Assembly (NCBI RefSeq): GCF_024713975.1
Contig: NC_091114.1
Coordinates: forward strand, 5,986,001-6,050,000
Direction of reading: 5' to 3'
Source of the DNA: Paralichthys olivaceus
Taxonomy: Eukaryota > Chordata > Actinopteri > Pleuronectiformes > Paralichthyidae
DNA: 64,000 bases
Of the stretch, positions 59,190 through 64,000 are shown piece after piece. A program made the translations under genes and the position numbers. Every line of letters begins with the position of its first letter. Positions within the stretch are counted from its first letter, which is position 1. The notes beneath the pieces are model-generated. The model was not told where the DNA came from. It ran no database searches and worked only from the letters and a program-made list of their open reading frames with translations.

Positions 59190-59360
59190 TATCCTGCGTT
59201 CTCATCTCTTTATGCCGCTCCGCTCTCGCAGACGTTTGTCGGCCGTCCACGCCGCATTAATTTATGATCCACTGTCACTGCCATTTGGCCCGCCGCCAAT
59301 TTAATTACCATAGAAGCTAACTATTAAAAGCTAGCGGCCAGTGTCGAGTCACACATCAAA
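59190..59360. promoter_or_regulatory. candidate conserved non-coding block upstream of chrnb1
   Basis: Contains GCATTAATTTATGATCC, GCCCGCCGCCAATTTAATTA and homeodomain-like TAATT words side by side with CpGs, unlike the plain AT-rich flanks. About 1 kb upstream of the chrnb1 start codon. Function is inferred from composition only. Confidence 0.25.
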
Positions 59361-62300
59361 TGGTCAGGAGGGAGTGTATAAAGCGCCTGTTGGCAGTGAC
59401 TCAATTTTAGTGATCTCTCCCACAGCAACTGTTATAGATCACTGTTTAATATCAGGAGTAAGACGTCAACTTAAATTACACTGATTGTTTACACAGGTAA
59501 CAAGCGATCTTTGTTTGACGTGGGAGATTATCTTTAAACTTTATTCCAAGACCGAGTCGAAGTCCCCACTTTATTTCCTGCTTTAATTACACTCAAATGA
59601 ATCTGTGTGACAACATGTCTGTTTTGTTTACTCTGTTAACAACCTTGGAGATAAAAGTCATCTTATCTGAGTTCTCAAATTAGAAGTCTGCCAGTTAAAA
59701 TGTGTTTTCAGACTTTAATTGAAAGTCATCAAAAGAACGCTATGTCACCAAAAAAGTCACATGGTCAATACGGGATTCTTGAACAACTTATGCCCACAAT
59801 AATGACATTAAAATGGTGCGGATTCTGGAATCTGGCAACTTGGATTTGATCCCATTGATAGTTAATGTTTGATTCCCATTTAGCAATCCAGCTCATCCCA
59901 AAGGGAAATCCACCTTCTATTGGATGCTCTCTGTTCCTGTAGTGGCGTTATGGAAAGTAGATATGATATTTTCTACTGTGAAACCCATTGATTTCTCTTA
60001 AACTCAAGAGAATCTCCTCCCTGTCTGTGTCCAGTAAGACGGGGCCTTCCTCAAGTGAGATTGTAAAGTAATAATGGCCGAAATATCTTATGATCCTATT
60101 CGTCCCAAAATTTTGAGAAAGATAAACCCAAAGCCAGGAAAATGTCAGTGCGACACAGAATACAAAACCATGAATATGCTCCAAATATAGAAATGTGCAA
60201 AGCAAATTAAATCAAAAAGCTGCATAGTTTACTCTGACTCAACTGATGATGTGTCCCTAACATCTGCTGGTCGTCGGAGGACCTTCATAAAAATATGTTT
60301 TTCAAATCTTCTCAGAGTCAAAGCTCAGGTAAATTTCAACACAAAGACAAACAATCATAGAGACACCCTTATATTTGACCTCCATACATTTGCTTGCAAA
60401 AAAAGATGCTCCTAATAACTCCAGAATGTTCCAGAGAATCACTACACTGGAGTCATAAGACTTTTAGAAACACGGCTGTAACTTTTTATCCAGAGGGCGA
60501 TCACTGCGTGTGGGAGTAATGATCAGATGTGAGTCTGTATGTCGTCTTTGTACCACACAACTACCTTTTAACAAATCTTTGGCCTCAGCTGGAGACACCA
60601 CAGACGAGTGGAGCAATGTCAAGCGATCAACCTCATCTGACTGCAATGAATTGCATGTCAAATTCCCGCAAACTGACTCTCTCATATTTTAAAAAATGTC
60701 GTTGAGGCTGGGTGGGCGTGGTTACGTATTACAAAAGACAATATGAGACCTGCAAACACTTAAATGTAAAAACGCACAGCAGGTCGTATGTCGAAGGAAC
60801 AAAACCAGAACACACGCCAAAAAATCTCTCAGGAGACCAGTGTTACAATCATACAAATATATTAGTTTGTTTTATTCAATTATATCCAATAATACGTCTC
60901 TGTTGACTTTGTGTAAGTTATTATAGAAATAAATACAGATCATATTGCAAATGCAGAGACAGGGGTTTGGGGATAATCAGAGTGTCGAAGGGAAGAAGGG
61001 GGGGTGGGGGGGGTTAAGGGGTTAAAGAGTAAATATTGGGTAATGACTGTTTCTTCAGAGGTGTCCAGTAAATGATTGGCGCATGCATGCTTGTAATCCC
61101 GCCCATCAGAGACCATCTAACCCAACCCAGGAGTCTCAAACTGCAAGTCTCTCTTCGCTCCTTTCTCCAAGTGATCCATGGTTCGGATGGCGTTAAGTTG
61201 TCGTGTTGTTCCACCTAGTCAGCAACAGGGGGAGTTATTGCACCCCCCCCAACCACTCTTGCATGGATATATTTATATATAGAGATATATAGATATATTT
61301 TTTTTTGCCCCATTTGAATACAAAAATAGTGTCATTGTGGCTTTGATAGCTGGAAGACTGAAGCACTCTTTGTATTTGGAAGACAAGAAGGAAGATTAAG
61401 GTGATATCCTTAAAATCTTTTCGGTAAGTCGGATCGTCCATGCAGTACAAAGAAAGAAAAAGTCCCAAAAAAAAAGAATCCTTCAAGGATCGATCACAGA
61501 ATCACACATACACACACACAGGTGGAAGAGGTGTGTGTGTTTGAGGGACGGTCGGACGGCGAATGAGCAGTCCACATGCTGCAGGTGAGCCAATTAAAAT
61601 CCCGTTAAGAGATCAGAAGGGGGAGGCTGGCGAGTGGTGGGGTTTTCTGGGTAGCGGGGGGGGGGTTCATGAGGAAGAGGTTTGAGGCCCATCACTCCCG
61701 CTGCTCTTTGTCGTCCTTTCATTTTGTTTTTTGAAATCCCACACATCAAGTAACAGGAAATAACAGACACGTATATGCATTGAAATAAACACGTCAAATC
61801 AATAAAACACACGTGAACGGACTAACAGTGATTCGTAAAGGGCGTCACAATGAATACTAATAATAATTAGATTTCCCTCACATCATTTCATTACATGTCA
61901 CAGTACTTCCACTGAGAAACACCCAAAACACAATCCACACTTTCTCTACTTTCTGAGAAAGAAATCGATACATTTTTTTAAGCATAGTTTACAGAGTGAA
62001 GTCCCCACTAACACATTTGAGGTGCATTAGCTTGGAAGAGGTGAAGTCCCTCCATGATCTCATTGCAAAGGTCACCTCTCCCCCCAAACCCCTCCCCGCT
62101 TAGCCACATCTGTACGTGCGTGGTGCAGGGTGCTGTGTGCAATGCAGATGTGTCCAGGGATTGTGGGTGTGTGCCTTTAAAAAAAAAAAAACAGCCAGAT
62201 TTTTACATGTGAAGTTAATGTGTTGGTTTGTAATATTAACATGAGGTGCTCCCGATTCCAAAGTAAAAAAAAAATAGTTATGAAGCAGCTTAGGGGGAAA

Positions 62301-62455
62301 AGTGAAGGAGAGAGAGAAGAGAAAATCCGTCCGCGAACGGCGTCACTCTTTTGTCGGGAGCACGTGAGCCTCTCTCTTCCTCCCTCTCTCTTTTTTTTGT
62401 GTTTTCTGCTGCATTGCAGATGTGGTGAAGGGACTCCACCTCAAAGTAACACACT

Positions 62456-62456
<1 letters not shown>

Positions 62457-62483
<27 letters not shown>
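62457..62483. repeat. CA microsatellite
   Basis: About 13 CA units; a second, interrupted CA/CACG tract follows at 62603-62633. Confidence 0.9.
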
Positions 62484-62487
<4 letters not shown>

Positions 62488-63143
62488 CACACACTAGCAA
62501 ACTCAGCTCCAAAAAAGGGGGAAAAGTGTTAAAAAAATAAAAGCTCTAATAAAACACACAGTTGGTTTCTATATCAATATTAATATGCCCCCCCGCCCAC
62601 CCACCCACACCCACACACACACACGCACACACACCCTCTCCCAGATAATGTGGCTGCACCTTGTTAATGGAGTTTATTGCTTTCTGCCCAAGGACTCATG
62701 CTCATTGATTTGGCCTCTGATTTATGCTCTGTTTTCTTCTCTCTCTCTCTTTCTCTCCATCCTTTATTCTTGGATACACATAATGGACACACAATGTCAT
62801 TCTGTCACAGTTACGCAGTGACAAAGACCAAAGCTGATGAGTGTGGAGCGTCCGTCTGATCTCTCCACACATGCACATGCAGCACATACATACATTCTGC
62901 CTCCGGGTTAAAGGGAAGTTGCAAAAGTGATGGTAGAGAGGAAGTGAAACTTCAAATGGAGGCTGTGAGGGCAAGAGTTAGCTACACTACAGTATGTGAG
63001 GGCCAGTCGCTCTCTCTCTCTCTCTTTCTCCAAGTCCTTCAAAACCCTGGATGACCCTCTCTCTGCAGTTGTAATCCGCTCAGTAAGTGGGGAGGGCCCT
63101 GATGAGGGAGGAATGGGAGGGAAGGGAGTCCCCCGGGGAGAGA

Positions 63144-63144
<1 letters not shown>

Positions 63145-63213
<69 letters not shown>
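63145..63213. repeat. TG microsatellite, about 34 units
   Basis: The longest dinucleotide tract in the window, uninterrupted. Confidence 0.95.
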
Positions 63214-63216
<3 letters not shown>

Positions 63217-63601
63217 TGTATCTGAATCAGATATACTGTACATCATTTAACCCCCTTCGATACACACACATATTCACACCGCTTTTCTCATACACACTAA
63301 AGAAACGGTGATGCTGAGCTCTCCAAAGGGCCGATATCTGACATTAAGATCCCAATCCTGAGACGTTCATCAGCGAGTTAAAGTTAAAGCGTAATGGCAA
63401 GGGTGCGTGTTTCACTAATCAAACACGAGCTCGGAGAGAAGGGCCGCCGACTTCTTCGCACGCTGTAATTCATGCAGAATCGTTTGAAGTGAGGCCTGAA
63501 GCCTGGAGAGCAGAAGGGCTCGAACAGAGAGTCTGATTTCACACTTCACAAAGGAGTTACGGAGAGAGAGAGGGAAAAAAGAGGTAGAGCATGAACATGG
63601 C

Positions 63602-63604
<3 letters not shown>

Positions 63605-63634
<30 letters not shown>
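63605..63634. repeat. CA microsatellite
   Basis: About 15 CA units. Confidence 0.95.
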
Positions 63635-63636
<2 letters not shown>

Positions 63637-64000
63637 CCACTCAACCTTTTGTCACCAAAATCAACAACACTGCAAACTGATATTTCATGCTTTCCTTTTT
63701 TTAAAATGTGAAACCGGTCTCTTGAAAGGAATCCAAGAATAACAGGTTGCATCTATTGCTATTATTTAGAAAGATAAAATGTGTTGCAGCTCCTGCAAAA
63801 ACACAGTAATTCTATTATGGCTGAAAAAACAGGTCATTATGTGCAGCAACATTTCATAAATAAAGAAGACGTGAATCCTGGTTGATTGAAATGACTCGAC
63901 TAAAAAAAACAGTCTGCAAGCTGGTATAATAAAAAGCTCATTTATCTGCATATTCTACAGTGGAAAAGTGAGATAGTGGTGATTGATGCAATTTAAAGTG

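Larger units (their letters stand above)
58207..64000. other. upstream of chrnb1, no gene recognised
   Basis: Contains the chrnb1 promoter near 58.2-58.4 kb (no TATA box seen) and several CA/TG microsatellites at the right end. Open frames near 61.0-61.8 kb and 63.4 kb have no family resemblance or splice sites. A neighbouring gene's UTR could lie here, but I cannot support one. Confidence 0.5.

Noticed and set aside
61594-61812. Minus-strand frame considered as a terminal exon of a neighbouring gene (FGF11 lies near CHRNB1 in human)
   Set aside because: The translation does not resemble the FGF11 C terminus and no acceptor site precedes it.
63415-63560. Minus-strand open frame with helix-like composition
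   Set aside because: It opens into a CA repeat, lacks a splice acceptor, and matches no family I know.

Overview
The window is vertebrate nuclear DNA, almost certainly from a ray-finned (teleost) fish. The genes are split by GT-AG introns, dinucleotide microsatellites are plentiful, and several dispersed repeats look like families common in teleost genomes. Two muscle-type nicotinic receptor beta subunit genes sit in tandem. Nothing bacterial or viral was recognised.

Layout from left to right: (1) 1.5-8.8 kb, two minus-strand three-exon genes of the PLAC8/cornifelin (onzin) cysteine-rich family, 126 and 140 aa. (2) 12.2-15.8 kb, a CpG-rich promoter and a plus-strand two-exon gene for an 86-aa protein carrying the CaMKII-inhibitor (CAMK2N) core with an unfamiliar Pro/Gly-rich N terminus. 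(3) 17.8-22.7 kb, a minus-strand four-exon claudin-7 gene, 213 aa, ending in the PDZ ligand KEYV. (4) 28.6-39.2 kb, a minus-strand eleven-exon muscle-type acetylcholine receptor beta-like subunit (chrnb1l), 500 aa. (5) 42.9-58.2 kb, a second minus-strand eleven-exon beta subunit, 497 aa, closer to human CHRNB1 (chrnb1). (6) 58.2-64 kb, no gene recognised, rich in microsatellites.

The two receptor genes have the same eleven exons and intron phases, and seven of the eleven exons are identical in length, so they are a head-to-tail tandem duplication. All reading frames of the six genes close exactly: the exon sums are multiples of three and end in stop codons. CLDN7 and CHRNB1 are neighbours on human 17p13.1, so the right part of the window looks like conserved synteny. 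I know of no CAMK2N or PLAC8 gene at that human locus.

The proteins do not form one pathway: tight junction (claudin), neuromuscular synapse (two beta subunits), CaMKII control (inhibitor-like protein), and PLAC8-type small cysteine-rich proteins. The most notable points are the divergent CAMK2N-like protein, an isoleucine at the conserved 9' leucine position of the M2 pore helix of chrnb1l, loss of two conserved cysteines in the second PLAC8 protein, a 26-bp minisatellite with a 140-bp higher-order duplication, CA repeats abutting donor splice sites, a perfect 15-bp hairpin just upstream of a splice acceptor, and a perfect DR1 nuclear-receptor half-site pair in intron 1 of chrnb1l.
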